This document shows, one piece after another, positions 17,206 through 24,667 of a stretch of DNA of 64,000 nt. The position numbers and the translations under genes are program-made. Source of the DNA: Cryobacterium tepidiphilum. Lineage in GTDB: Bacteria; Actinomycetota; Actinomycetes; Actinomycetales; Microbacteriaceae. Every line of letters begins with the position of its first letter. The first letter of the stretch is position 1. The notes beneath the pieces are model-generated. The model worked only from the letters and a program-made list of their open reading frames with translations, searched no databases and was not told the DNA's origin. The stretch covers positions 1 through 64,000 of the forward strand of contig NZ_RDSR01000017.1 of assembly GCF_003716325.1 (NCBI RefSeq), in the 5' to 3' direction.

Positions 17206-18215
17206 GCCGACTGCAGGTGGTCGTCCTCGACGACCGGGAGGGGCTCATCGGGCGCTCTCCCGGCATGACCCGGATGCGGAAACTCGCCGATGTGCGCGTG
17301 CTCACCGGATCGCTGGACCAGCTTACCGACGACCAGCTCTCCACGGTGCAGGTGCTCATGCCGATGCGGGAGCGCACCAAGCTCGATGCTGCCACGCTGG
17401 CACGGATGCCGTCGTTGGAGCTGGTGCTGCAGACGGGCGGGCACGCCTATCACCTCGACGCCGACTACACGGCCGAGCACGGCATCCCGGTGGCGCTCGG
17501 GCGTCGCGCCTACGGGCCGAAGGCGGCCATCCCGGAGCTCACCTTCGCCCTCGCGATCGATGCCCTGCGGATGATCCCGCAGGCCGACCAGTCGATGCGT
17601 GGCGGGGAGTGGAAGCCGTTCCTCGGTCGCACCCTGAGCGGTCGCACCCTCGGCATCCTCGGTTACGGGCGGCACGGAGTCAACGTGGCGCGCATCGCCA
17701 AGGCGTTCGGGATGAAGGTGCTGGCCTGGCAGCGCACGCCGGGGCAGGAGGGAACCGCGGACGTGCAACGCGTCGGACTCGACGAGCTGCTGGCAGAGAG
17801 CGACGTGCTGAGCATCCACTTGAAGCTCACCGACGAATCGCGCGGCCTGCTCGATGCGGAGAAGCTCGCCCGGATGAAGCCGGGATCGGTGCTCGTGAAC
17901 ACCGCCCGCGGCGCCATCGTTGACGAGGAGGCGCTGATCGAGGCGCTGAAGTCCGGGCCGATGTCGGCGGCGGCGCTCGACGTGTTCGCCCACGAGCCCC
18001 TTGCCGAGGACTCACCGCTGCGCTCCCTGCCGAACGTGGTGCTGACCCCGCACATCGGCTGGACCGTCGAGGAGGTGCTGACCGAGTTCGCCGACATCGC
18101 CGCCGACCAGCTGGGAGCGTACCTCGACGGACGGCTGGATCGCAAGGAGCTGCAGGACGGGGGCGTGACGCTCGCGGCCGCCGCTCACGGGGGCCTGACC
18201 GACGACGGGGCCTGA
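17202..18215 (+). CDS. D-isomer-specific 2-hydroxyacid dehydrogenase
   Basis: About 337 aa. NAD-binding core GILGYGRHGVNVARIAKAFGMKVLAWQR; catalytic-domain blocks PGSVLVNTARGAIVDEEAL, DVFAHEPL and LPNVVLTPHIGW with the catalytic histidine. Family reaction: NAD(P)H-linked interconversion of 2-oxo and D-2-hydroxy acids. ATG 17202 overlaps the TcuA stop, so it is coupled to it. With the Ldh2-type enzyme it gives the island two unrelated hydroxyacid dehydrogenases, perhaps for opposite stereoisomers (inference). Confidence 0.88.
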   Translation: MSRLQVVVLDDREGLIGRSPGMTRMRKLADVRVLTGSLDQLTDDQLSTVQVLMPMRERTKLDAATLARMPSLELVLQTGGHAYHLDADYTAEHGIPVALGRRAYGPKAAIPELTFALAIDALRMIPQADQSMRGGEWKPFLGRTLSGRTLGILGYGRHGVNVARIAKAFGMKVLAWQRTPGQEGTADVQRVGLDELLAESDVLSIHLKLTDESRGLLDAEKLARMKPGSVLVNTARGAIVDEEALIEALKSGPMSAAALDVFAHEPLAEDSPLRSLPNVVLTPHIGWTVEEVLTEFADIAADQLGAYLDGRLDRKELQDGGVTLAAAAHGGLTDDGA

Positions 18216-18235
18216 GGCGGCGTGGACGTGAGCCG

Positions 18236-18817
18236 GTGAGGAGGCGCACGGGATCGCCGCGCGACCGCCGGCACGCAGCGCTGAACGCGCTCGTGCTGTT
18301 GGCCGGCGGCTTCGCGGGTGCCGCCCTGCTCTCCGTGCTGCACGTTCCGGCCGGCGCACTGATCGGGTCGGTGCTCGGGAGCATGGCGGCGAACAAGATC
18401 GCCCAGGCCGTGGTGCGCCGCCGTGCCCGGGCGGCCACGAGACTCCCGTCCGTCTCCCGCGCCCTGCCTGCGCCGGTGCGCGTGGTCGGCCAGGTCATCC
18501 TCGGCGTGCTCGCGGGGGAGCGGCTGAACACCGAGACGCTCACCACCCTGCTGCATTCCCTTCTGCCCGTGGTGCTGAGCGTCGTGCTCATGCTCCTGCT
18601 GACGATGGCGCTGGCACGCTACCTCGTCGTGCGCCGGAACGTCGACCCGCTCACCGCCGTCATGTCCGCGGCTCCGGGCGGCATCAGCGTGCTCGCCATC
18701 ACCGCCCAGCGCCAGGGGGCCGTCATGCACGTCGTGCTGGCCATTCACCTGTTCCGGGTGCTGGTCGTGGTGCTGCTCGTGCTCCCGCTGGTGCTGCAGT
18801 GGCTGAGGGCGCACTGA
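18236..18817 (+). CDS. AbrB-family membrane protein, first half
   Basis: About 193 aa with four to six hydrophobic segments and the AbrB-duplication block LLSVLHVPAGALIGSVLGSM...SAAPGGISVLAITAQRQGA. In the membrane AbrB family the usual protein is a tandem duplication of ~350 aa; here each half is a separate gene, this one and the next. GTG 18236 is the only reasonable start after the dehydrogenase stop. The family is often found by carboxylate transport genes, but its function is not established. Confidence 0.7.
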   Translation: MRRRTGSPRDRRHAALNALVLLAGGFAGAALLSVLHVPAGALIGSVLGSMAANKIAQAVVRRRARAATRLPSVSRALPAPVRVVGQVILGVLAGERLNTETLTTLLHSLLPVVLSVVLMLLLTMALARYLVVRRNVDPLTAVMSAAPGGISVLAITAQRQGAVMHVVLAIHLFRVLVVVLLVLPLVLQWLRAH

Positions 18818-18830
18818 GGGGGAAGCGACG

Positions 18831-19352
18831 GTGACCGTGGAGTTGTTGGTGCTGCTGGCCAGCGGTGCGGCAGGGGCCGTTCTCGGCGGCCTGCTGCGAC
18901 TGCCGATGTGGCCGATCACGGGCGCGCTGCTCGGCTCGGCGGTGGCGAACGTGCTGCTCGCGACGACCGTGAGCATGCCCGCAGGGCTGAGCTTCTTCGC
19001 GCAGGTGCTCGTCGGCACCGCCGTGGGTGCATCGGTGCTGCCCGGCTTCGTGAAGCAGTTGCGCACGCTGATCCTGCCCGCCGTGGCGGTCACGGCCATC
19101 CTGGTGGCCGCGGGGCTGAGTGCGGCGGTGCTGATGAGCGCCTGGGGCCTGGTCGGGCCGCGAGAGTCCCTGCTCGGGATGATCCCGGGTGGGGTCGGGG
19201 AGATGGTGGCGGCATCCGCTGCCCTGGGCGCCGACAGTGCGCTCGTCGCCGGCATGCACGTGATCCGGCTGCTGATCACCCTGTGGACCCTGCCGCTGCT
19301 GGTGCGCTGGGCGATGTCGTGGCGGCGCGGGCCGCGCGAGGCTGAACAGTGA
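18831..19352 (+). CDS. AbrB-family membrane protein, second half
   Basis: About 173 aa, homologous in layout to the preceding gene: GGLLRLPMWPITGALLGSAVANVLL and GMIPGGVGEMVAASAALGADSALVAGMHVIR match the AbrB repeat. GTG 18831, 13 bp after the first half. Together the two would rebuild the normal duplicated protein as a heterodimer in the membrane. It ends the + strand operon and is followed by a long inverted repeat. Confidence 0.7.
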   Translation: MTVELLVLLASGAAGAVLGGLLRLPMWPITGALLGSAVANVLLATTVSMPAGLSFFAQVLVGTAVGASVLPGFVKQLRTLILPAVAVTAILVAAGLSAAVLMSAWGLVGPRESLLGMIPGGVGEMVAASAALGADSALVAGMHVIRLLITLWTLPLLVRWAMSWRRGPREAEQ

Positions 19353-19356
19353 CACG

Positions 19357-19413
19357 TGAGGGGTCGCGTATCGACCTCAAGCCGGCGTGGGAAGGTCGAT
19401 ACCCGACCCCTCA
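19357..19413. repeat. 21-bp-arm inverted repeat between convergent genes
   Basis: Arms 19357-19377 and 19393-19413 are complementary except at one position, with a 15-nt loop. It lies between the end of the AbrB pair and the end of the isopropylmalate-dehydrogenase-like gene. It may serve as a bidirectional terminator, though no T tract follows, or be a REP-like element similar in architecture to the one at 22190. Confidence 0.7.
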
Positions 19414-19462
19414 GAGTTCCGAAGGTGGCCTCGGGCCCGATCGCTCAGCCGAGCCCGATCGC

Positions 19463-20581
19463 TCAGCCGAGCGCGCCGATGACCGCCTGCGTCACCGACT
19501 CCGTGCCGCCCTCTGGGCCGCCGCTCGGCAGGATCGACACCCTGCCCGTCGCGAAGGCGCTCTCAACCGCCGCTTCGATGCGCGCCGCCGTCGCCTCCTG
19601 CCCGCAGTGCCGGAGCAGCAGCGCGCCGCTCAGGATCTGCGACACCGGGTTTGCGAGGTTCTTGCCGGCGATCATGGGTGCACTGCCATGGATCGGCTCG
19701 AAGTACGCGGCCTCGGCGCCGATGTTGCCCGACGGGCACATGCCGAGCCCGCCCACGGTGCCGGCCCCAAGGTCGCTCAGGATGTCGCCCAGGAAGTTCT
19801 CCATGACGAGCACGTCGAAGCGCTCGGGTTCGACGACGAGGGCGTGCGCCGCGGCGTCGGCGTAGAGGTGGTCGGCCTCGATGTCGGGGTACCGGGCGGC
19901 GACCTCATCGAACACGTCCCGGAACAGGGCGAAGCTGCGCAGCACGTTGCTCTTGTCGACGCAGGTCACCCGGCGCACGCCGTCGCGCGGGGCGCCGCGT
20001 CGCTGCCGCGCCTGCTCGAACGCGAAGCGCACGACCCGCTCGGTGCCGGCGCGTGTGATCAGCATCTGGTCGGATGCCGCGTGGTGGTTCCTGACGCCGG
20101 CGCCACGGGAGAGGTAGAGGCCCTCCGTGTTCTCGCGCACGATCACGTAGTCGATGGAACCGGGCTCGGAGCGCATGACGGTGCGCACGCCCGGCAGGAG
20201 GCGGATCGGGCGCACATTCGCGAAGGTGTCGAGCCCGATGCGGAGCAGCCCGCCGAGCAGTCCGCCCTCGGTGCCGTCGGGTTTCCGCACCTCGGGGAGA
20301 CCCACCGGCCCCTTGAGCACGCCATCGGCCGCGCGGAGCCGGTCGAGTGCCCCGGGCAGCAGGGCGTCGCCGGTCTCCGCGTACACCGCGGCGCCGGCGG
20401 GCTCCTCGCGCAGCACCAGCTCGACGCCGTCGCGAGCGGATGCCTCGGTCATCACCGCGAGGGCGCTTTCGACCAGCTCGGGGCCGATCCCGTCGCCGGG
20501 GATCACGCTCACCTGCACGGTGGATCGGGCGGGGGTGCCGGGGTGCCCGGCGGAGCCGGCGTCGGTGGCTGGGATGCTCAT
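19463..20581 (-). CDS. isocitrate/isopropylmalate dehydrogenase family oxidoreductase
   Basis: About 372 aa. Motifs in order: [38 protein letters not shown] with the conserved lysine, ENFLGDILSDLGAG with metal-ligand aspartates, and EPIHGSAPMIAGKNLANP. Family reaction: NAD(P)-dependent oxidation and beta-decarboxylation of a 2-hydroxyacid such as isocitrate, isopropylmalate or tartrate. True leuB lies at 56 kb, so this paralogue is catabolic. I chose ATG 20581 because AAGGAAG lies ahead of it, although ATG 20607 is open. It is divergent from the second TcuA-type gene. Confidence 0.88.
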   Translation of the reverse strand: MSIPATDAGSAGHPGTPARSTVQVSVIPGDGIGPELVESALAVMTEASARDGVELVLREEPAGAAVYAETGDALLPGALDRLRAADGVLKGPVGLPEVRKPDGTEGGLLGGLLRIGLDTFANVRPIRLLPGVRTVMRSEPGSIDYVIVRENTEGLYLSRGAGVRNHHAASDQMLITRAGTERVVRFAFEQARQRRGAPRDGVRRVTCVDKSNVLRSFALFRDVFDEVAARYPDIEADHLYADAAAHALVVEPERFDVLVMENFLGDILSDLGAGTVGGLGMCPSGNIGAEAAYFEPIHGSAPMIAGKNLANPVSQILSGALLLRHCGQEATAARIEAAVESAFATGRVSILPSGGPEGGTESVTQAVIGALG

Positions 20582-20623
20582 TCGTGTCACTTCCTTGTCG
20601 ACCATTGAGGCTGTCTCCATCAG

Positions 20624-20631
20624 TGTATACA
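20624..20631. promoter_or_regulatory. TGTATACA palindrome in divergent promoter region
   Basis: A perfect 8-bp palindrome in the 80-bp gap between the divergent dehydrogenase and second TcuA-type genes. TGTATACA is the core of operators known for GntR-superfamily regulators such as B. subtilis GntR, and a GntR/FCD gene lies 1.6 kb away, so it is a likely target (inference). Confidence 0.45.
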
Positions 20632-20661
20632 GTTGAACACAGACATTTCGAGGAGGTACGG

Positions 20662-22155
20662 ATGCCAACATCCCCCAGTTCCAGTGAGACAACCGAGCGC
20701 GTCGACGTCATCGTCGTCGGCGGCGGTAATGCCGGTTTCTCGGCCGCACATGCTGCTCGCCAGCGTGGCCGGTCGGTCGTCGTGCTCGAAAAGGGCGCGA
20801 AAGACATGTCCGGCGGCAACAGCTACTACACCGCCGGCGCCACGCGCTTCAACCACAACGGTCTCGACGACATCCGTGACTTCATCGAGCCCGACGAGCG
20901 CATTGCGGTCACCGAGGTTCCGCCGTACTCCCCGGAGGAGTATGCGGCCGACCTGGCAAAGGTGACCGGTGGCAAGAACGACCCCGACCTGACCGAGGTC
21001 ATCGTGCGGGAGAGCCAGGACACCGTCCGCTGGCTGAACTCCCTGGGCCTCAAGTACCGGCTGATGTACGAGCGGCAGGCCTACGAACGCGCCGATGGCA
21101 CCTACCTGTTCTGGGGTGGCCTGCACGTCGGAAACGTGGGCGGGGGCGAAGGCCTCATGGCCGACCACACCCGCGTCGCCGGTGAACTCGGCGTCGAGGT
21201 GCGGTACGGCGTCAACGTGACCGGGCTCGTCACCGACGGCGACACCGTCACCGGGGTGACCTACACCACCGCCGACGGCGCCGCCGGGCAGTTGAACGCC
21301 GACTCCGTCGTGCTCGCCGCGGGCGGATTCGAGACGAACCCGGAACTCCGCGAGGAGTACCTCGGCCAGGGCTGGGCCAACGCGAAGGTGCGCGGAACGC
21401 CGTACAACGACGGCTCCATGCTGGCCGCCGCCCTCGAGCTCGGCGCCCAGCGCGGCGGCGACTGGAGCACCTGCCACAGCGTGCAGTGGGACGCCTTCAC
21501 GCCTCAGAACGAGAGCAACCGTGAGCTCACCAACCGCCTCACCCGGGGCGGCTACCCGCTCGGGATCATCGTGAACAAGGCCGGCAAGCGCTTCTGCGAC
21601 GAGGGCTCCGACTTCCGCAACTACACCTACGCGAAACTCGGCAGGGAGATCCTCAAGCAGGAGGGATCCGTCGCGTGGCAGGTGTTCGACGCCACGAAGC
21701 GGCCGATGCTGCGCAGCGAGGAATATGACATGCCGGGCATCTCGGTCGAGACGGCTGACACCATCGAGGAACTCGCCGGGAAGATCGGGGTGGACAAAGA
21801 GGCCCTCGCCGCCACGATCCGCGAGTTCAATGCGTCCATCGACCTCAGCATCCCCTGGGATCCCACCATCAAGGACGGCCGGGTGGCGCACGTCGAACCG
21901 CCCAAGAGCAACTGGGCCGATCCCCTCGAGCAGGGACCGTTCTACGCCTTCGCCGTCACCTGCGGCATCACGTTCACCTTCGGGGGACTGAAGGCCGACA
22001 CGTACGGCCGGGTGCTGAACGCGGCCGGTGAGCCGATCCCCGGCCTCCTGGTGTGCGGCGAGATGCTCGGCGGCCTGTTCAGCGAGAACTACCCCGGCGG
22101 CAGCGGCCTCGCCGCGGGAATGGTGTTCGGCCGTCGCGCCGGTAGCATCGCCTGA
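20662..22155 (+). CDS. tcuA: FAD-dependent tricarballylate dehydrogenase-like protein (second TcuA paralogue)
   Basis: About 497 aa. FAD fold VDVIVVGGGNAGFSAAHAARQRGRSVVVLEKG, then MSGGNSYYTAGATRFNHNG, and the C-terminal CGITFTFGGLKADTYGRV and NYPGGSGLAAGMVFGRRAG, as in the first copy. The N-terminal GGNSYYTAGATR loop is closest to the TcuA pattern I know, so this copy is the stronger candidate for tricarballylate oxidation. Strong ribosome-binding site GAGGAGG before ATG 20662. Divergent from the dehydrogenase; followed by a 9-bp hairpin and then gntR. No TcuB partner nearby. Confidence 0.85.
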   Translation: MPTSPSSSETTERVDVIVVGGGNAGFSAAHAARQRGRSVVVLEKGAKDMSGGNSYYTAGATRFNHNGLDDIRDFIEPDERIAVTEVPPYSPEEYAADLAKVTGGKNDPDLTEVIVRESQDTVRWLNSLGLKYRLMYERQAYERADGTYLFWGGLHVGNVGGGEGLMADHTRVAGELGVEVRYGVNVTGLVTDGDTVTGVTYTTADGAAGQLNADSVVLAAGGFETNPELREEYLGQGWANAKVRGTPYNDGSMLAAALELGAQRGGDWSTCHSVQWDAFTPQNESNRELTNRLTRGGYPLGIIVNKAGKRFCDEGSDFRNYTYAKLGREILKQEGSVAWQVFDATKRPMLRSEEYDMPGISVETADTIEELAGKIGVDKEALAATIREFNASIDLSIPWDPTIKDGRVAHVEPPKSNWADPLEQGPFYAFAVTCGITFTFGGLKADTYGRVLNAAGEPIPGLLVCGEMLGGLFSENYPGGSGLAAGMVFGRRAGSIA

Positions 22156-22161
22156 GTGGCC

Positions 22162-22185
22162 GGGAGGCGGAATCGCCCGCCTCCC
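22162..22185 (+). terminator. hairpin terminator after second TcuA gene
   Basis: GGGAGGCGG (22162-22170) and CCGCCTCCC (22177-22185) form a perfect 9-bp GC stem with a 6-nt loop, seven bases after the stop codon. There is no T run. Confidence 0.5.
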
Positions 22186-22189
22186 AGCA

Positions 22190-22250
22190 CGCGAGTGAGC
22201 ACTTTCTGCGGTTATGGATGCGCTATTCCCGCAGAAACTGCTCACTCGCG
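22190..22250. repeat. 22-bp-arm inverted repeat upstream of gntR
   Basis: Arms 22190-22211 and 22229-22250 are complementary with one mismatch around a 17-nt loop. It ends 30 bp before the gntR start codon. It shares the GAGTG...CACTC ends with the REP-like units at 33.6 kb. Confidence 0.75.
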
Positions 22251-22280
22251 CCGGTCGCGAACGACGATGAGGACAGTGCT

Positions 22281-22952
22281 GTGAGTGGAGAGAACGCAAG
22301 CCCGGAGCGGGTGGACGGCGAGACGATCTTCGCCGTGCTCCGCCGCGAGATCCTGACGGGCGTGCACCCGCCCGGTGCGGCGTTCCGCGAGGTGAGCCTG
22401 TCGGAGCGGTTCGGCGTGTCACGCACCCCGGTGCGGGAGGCGCTGGGCCGGCTCCAGCACGAGCGCCTCCTGGAGCGTGCCACCCGCGGACTGCAGGTGC
22501 CGCACCTCGACCCGCAGGAGGTCATCCAGATCTACGATCTCCGCATCATGCTCGAGGAAGAGGCGGCGGGGCAGGCGGCGCAGAACCGCCGCTCTGCCGA
22601 TCTCATGCGGCTGGAGGCGCTCATGGAGCGGGACCGGGCGCTCGTGGACCCCGACAACCAGGCGCAGATCAGCACGAACCTGGAGTTCCACGCCGCCTTC
22701 TGGGCGGCCGCCCACAACCGGGTGTTGGAAGACCTTCTCGGCAGGCTTTCCACGCACTCCGTCCACGCCCCGCACTCGACCTTGTCGGTCGGTCACCGGT
22801 GGGACGACGCCCTCGACGAGCACGGGGCGCTCGTGGACGCCATCCGGAATCGCGACGTGCAGGCCGCGCGGGACATCGCGCGCAGGCACATGGAAACCGC
22901 GCGCACGCTTCGCCTGCAATTGCTGCGTGACGCGGCGGTATCCGCTGTCTAG
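22281..22952 (+). CDS. GntR-family regulator (FCD domain)
   Basis: About 223 aa. N-terminal winged helix with AFREVSLSERFGVSRTPVREALGRLQHERLLERA, the GntR signature, and a C-terminal all-helical FCD ligand domain (~95-215) with metal/acid-binding histidines in LEFHAAFW and LDEHGALVDAI...ARRHM. FCD regulators typically respond to organic acids. GTG 22281 follows GAGGA; an upstream in-frame ATG at 22218 lies inside the inverted repeat and is less likely. It is likely to control the island's second operon. Confidence 0.88.
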   Translation: MSGENASPERVDGETIFAVLRREILTGVHPPGAAFREVSLSERFGVSRTPVREALGRLQHERLLERATRGLQVPHLDPQEVIQIYDLRIMLEEEAAGQAAQNRRSADLMRLEALMERDRALVDPDNQAQISTNLEFHAAFWAAAHNRVLEDLLGRLSTHSVHAPHSTLSVGHRWDDALDEHGALVDAIRNRDVQAARDIARRHMETARTLRLQLLRDAAVSAV

Positions 22953-23770
22953 TCGCTGAGGCCGTCGCCGGGCAGGAGTCGCAGCGCGGCGAGCGTCTCC
23001 TCGTGCAGCAGGCCGTTGGTCGCCAGCGCGCTGCCGTGCCACGGGCCGGCGGCGCCGTCGACCGATGTGAACAGTCCGCCCGCCTCCTCGACGATGGGCA
23101 CCAGCGCGGCCATGTCGTAGGGCTTGAGGTCGAACTCGCCCACAATATCGACGAGACCCTCGGCCAGCAGCATGTACGGCCACATGTCGCCGTAGGCGCG
23201 GTCGCGCCACACCCGCCGGCTGAGGTCGATCACCTGGTCGAGGTAGCCGGCGTCGTCCCATTGGCGGATGCTCTGGAAACTGAGCGAGGCATCCGCCAGG
23301 TCGGCGACACCCGAGACGGCGATCCGGCGGGGCTCGCCGCCGGACTCCTGCAGCCACGCTCCGCCGCCCGTTCGTGCCCACCAGCGCTTGCCGAGGGCGG
23401 GTGCGCTCACGACGCCGGCGACGGGGACGCCGTCGAGGGCGAGGGCGATGAGCGTTCCCCAGACGGGCACGCCGCGAAGGAAGTTCGCCGTACCGTCGAT
23501 GGGGTCGATGATCCACTGGCGGCGGGCGTCACCGGTGGTCCCGAACTCCTCGCCGTAGAAGGCGTCGTCGGGGCGGTGCTCGGCCACAAGAGCCTTGATC
23601 GCCTGCTCGACCGCCCGGTCGGCGTCGGTCACGGGGCTGCGGTCCGGCTTCGTCGCCACCTCCAGGTCGAGCGCCCGGAAGCGGTGTGCCGAGATCGCAT
23701 CGGCGGCATCGGCGAGCCGCAAAGCGAGGTCGAGGTCGTCGTCAAGGGAGAATTCAGGGGAGTGGGCCAC
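22949..23770 (-). CDS. hisN: histidinol-phosphatase (inositol monophosphatase family)
   Basis: About 273 aa. It has the IMPase-fold metal motifs GEEFG and WIIDPIDGTANFLRGVPVWGTLIALALDGVPVAGVVSAPALGKRWWA, followed by FDLKPYDMAALVPIVEEAGG. The FLRGVPVWGTLIAL run is typical of actinobacterial HisN, which removes phosphate from histidinol-phosphate in histidine synthesis with Mg2+. The frame is open to 23887, but GTG 23770 is chosen because TATCCT sits six bases upstream, a leaderless promoter. It overlaps the end of gntR tail-to-tail. Activity on other sugar phosphates is possible. Confidence 0.85.
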   Translation of the reverse strand: MAHSPEFSLDDDLDLALRLADAADAISAHRFRALDLEVATKPDRSPVTDADRAVEQAIKALVAEHRPDDAFYGEEFGTTGDARRQWIIDPIDGTANFLRGVPVWGTLIALALDGVPVAGVVSAPALGKRWWARTGGGAWLQESGGEPRRIAVSGVADLADASLSFQSIRQWDDAGYLDQVIDLSRRVWRDRAYGDMWPYMLLAEGLVDIVGEFDLKPYDMAALVPIVEEAGGLFTSVDGAAGPWHGSALATNGLLHEETLAALRLLPGDGLSD

Positions 23771-23776
23771 GGTCCA

Positions 23777-23782
23777 AGGATA
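23777..23782 (-). promoter_or_regulatory. leaderless -10 box of hisN
   Basis: On the minus strand TATCCT, then six bases, then GTG. This spacing decides the start codon for hisN. Confidence 0.5.
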
Positions 23783-23816
23783 CTGAGTGGCCCTGGCGTA
23801 AAGGCAGATGCCTCGA

Positions 23817-23847
23817 TTGGCATGAGAGCCGCCGGTGATGTTAGTCT
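23817..23847 (+). promoter_or_regulatory. tRNA-Lys promoter
   Basis: TTGGCA (23817-23822), 19-bp spacer, TAGTCT (23842-23847), about 37 bp before the mature tRNA. Confidence 0.5.
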
Positions 23848-23883
23848 TGGTCGTCGGTTCGGGTCGGAAGATCTGAAACCTTC

Positions 23884-23959
<76 letters not shown>

Positions 23960-23960
23960 A

Positions 23961-23996
23961 AGCCCCGGCAGATCTCGCCATCTGCCGGGGCTTTTT
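23961..23996 (+). terminator. rho-independent terminator after tRNA-Lys
   Basis: AGCCCCGGCAGAT (23961-23973) and ATCTGCCGGGGCT (23980-23992) form a perfect 13-bp stem with a 6-nt loop followed by a T run to 23996. It begins two bases after the CCA. It may also stop the opposite-strand HesB-like gene. Confidence 0.85.
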
Positions 23997-24013
23997 CATG
24001 CCTTGCGCGAAGG

Positions 24014-24298
24014 CTAGGCAGGATCGCCGATGGCGAAGCTCACGGCGCCCTCGGTGTCGACCTGGGCGTCGAGGACTTTGTCCGCGAGCGTGGCCGCGGC
24101 GTGCTCTTCGAGGAACACGCGGGCGCCGGCCTGCTCGACGACCTCGTCCTTGGGCTCGGGCGCTGCCACGAGCGCCAGGGCGAAGTCCATGCTGTCGGAC
24201 TCCGTGGCGCTGATGCGCAGCCCGCCGGCGTCCGAGTCCGCCGCCTGACTGGCGATGGTCTTGACGATCGTGCGTGCATCTTCCGTGAGGGTGAGCAT
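24014..24298 (-). CDS. HesB/IscA-like protein lacking cysteines
   Basis: About 94 aa. The sequence (MLTLTEDARTIVKTIA...GGLRISA...VFLEEHAAATLADKVLDAQV) follows the HesB/A-type iron-sulfur carrier fold as annotated in actinobacteria, but there is no cysteine anywhere, so it cannot hold a cluster in the usual way. Function unknown; perhaps a structural or regulatory relative. GGAAGGAG precedes ATG 24298. Confidence 0.65.
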   Translation of the reverse strand: MLTLTEDARTIVKTIASQAADSDAGGLRISATESDSMDFALALVAAPEPKDEVVEQAGARVFLEEHAAATLADKVLDAQVDTEGAVSFAIGDPA

Positions 24299-24455
24299 GA
24301 GTGCTCCTTCCGGTTGCTGGTCGAAGTCCCCCACCTTTCCGCACTCCGCGGGCACGTTCAAGGCGCGACTGCGGATTGTGTGCGGGTTCACACGTAATCG
24401 TGGCTCGCTGGCGCTCGATACCGACGAGTTCCTCGCGGTTCGCGATGCGCGGGCT

Positions 24456-24499
24456 GAACGCCAGTACGCGGGCTGAATTCAGCCCGCGTACTGGCGTTC
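24456..24499. repeat. 44-bp perfect palindrome
   Basis: The 22-nt arms are exactly complementary with no spacer, centred on GAATTC between 24477 and 24478. On RNA it would form a long hairpin; on supercoiled DNA it could extrude a cruciform. No T tract follows. Confidence 0.9.
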
Positions 24500-24568
24500 G
24501 ACCCGCGTGGCCGCGCCTGCCCCGAACTGGGGTCGTGGCACCAGGGATACCGCCGGTAACCTAGTGAT

Positions 24569-24667
24569 CGGGCTGCCGTATATCTCTATTCGGGTTAGAG
24601 ATGGACGGGAGACCCCAATACAAGTCAGGCCCCCGACCGCGTCCTCGTGACCGGCCGGGGGCCTTTC
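24569..24667 (+). ncRNA. candidate small RNA
   Basis: A TAACCT box at 24557-24562 would start a transcript near 24569. It would contain the hairpin ATCTCTA/TAGAGAT (24582-24602), a single-stranded AC-rich linker, and a final GC stem AGGCCCCCG (24627-24635) with CGGGGGCCT (24656-24664) followed by TTT. No -35 is convincing, and I do not recognise an RNA family. The final stem could instead be a terminator for other transcripts. Confidence 0.35.
24627..24667 (+). terminator. GC-rich hairpin with short T run
   Basis: AGGCCCCCG pairs with CGGGGGCCT over 9 bp; CTTTC follows on the + strand. On the minus strand no T run follows, so it favours + strand termination. Confidence 0.55.
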
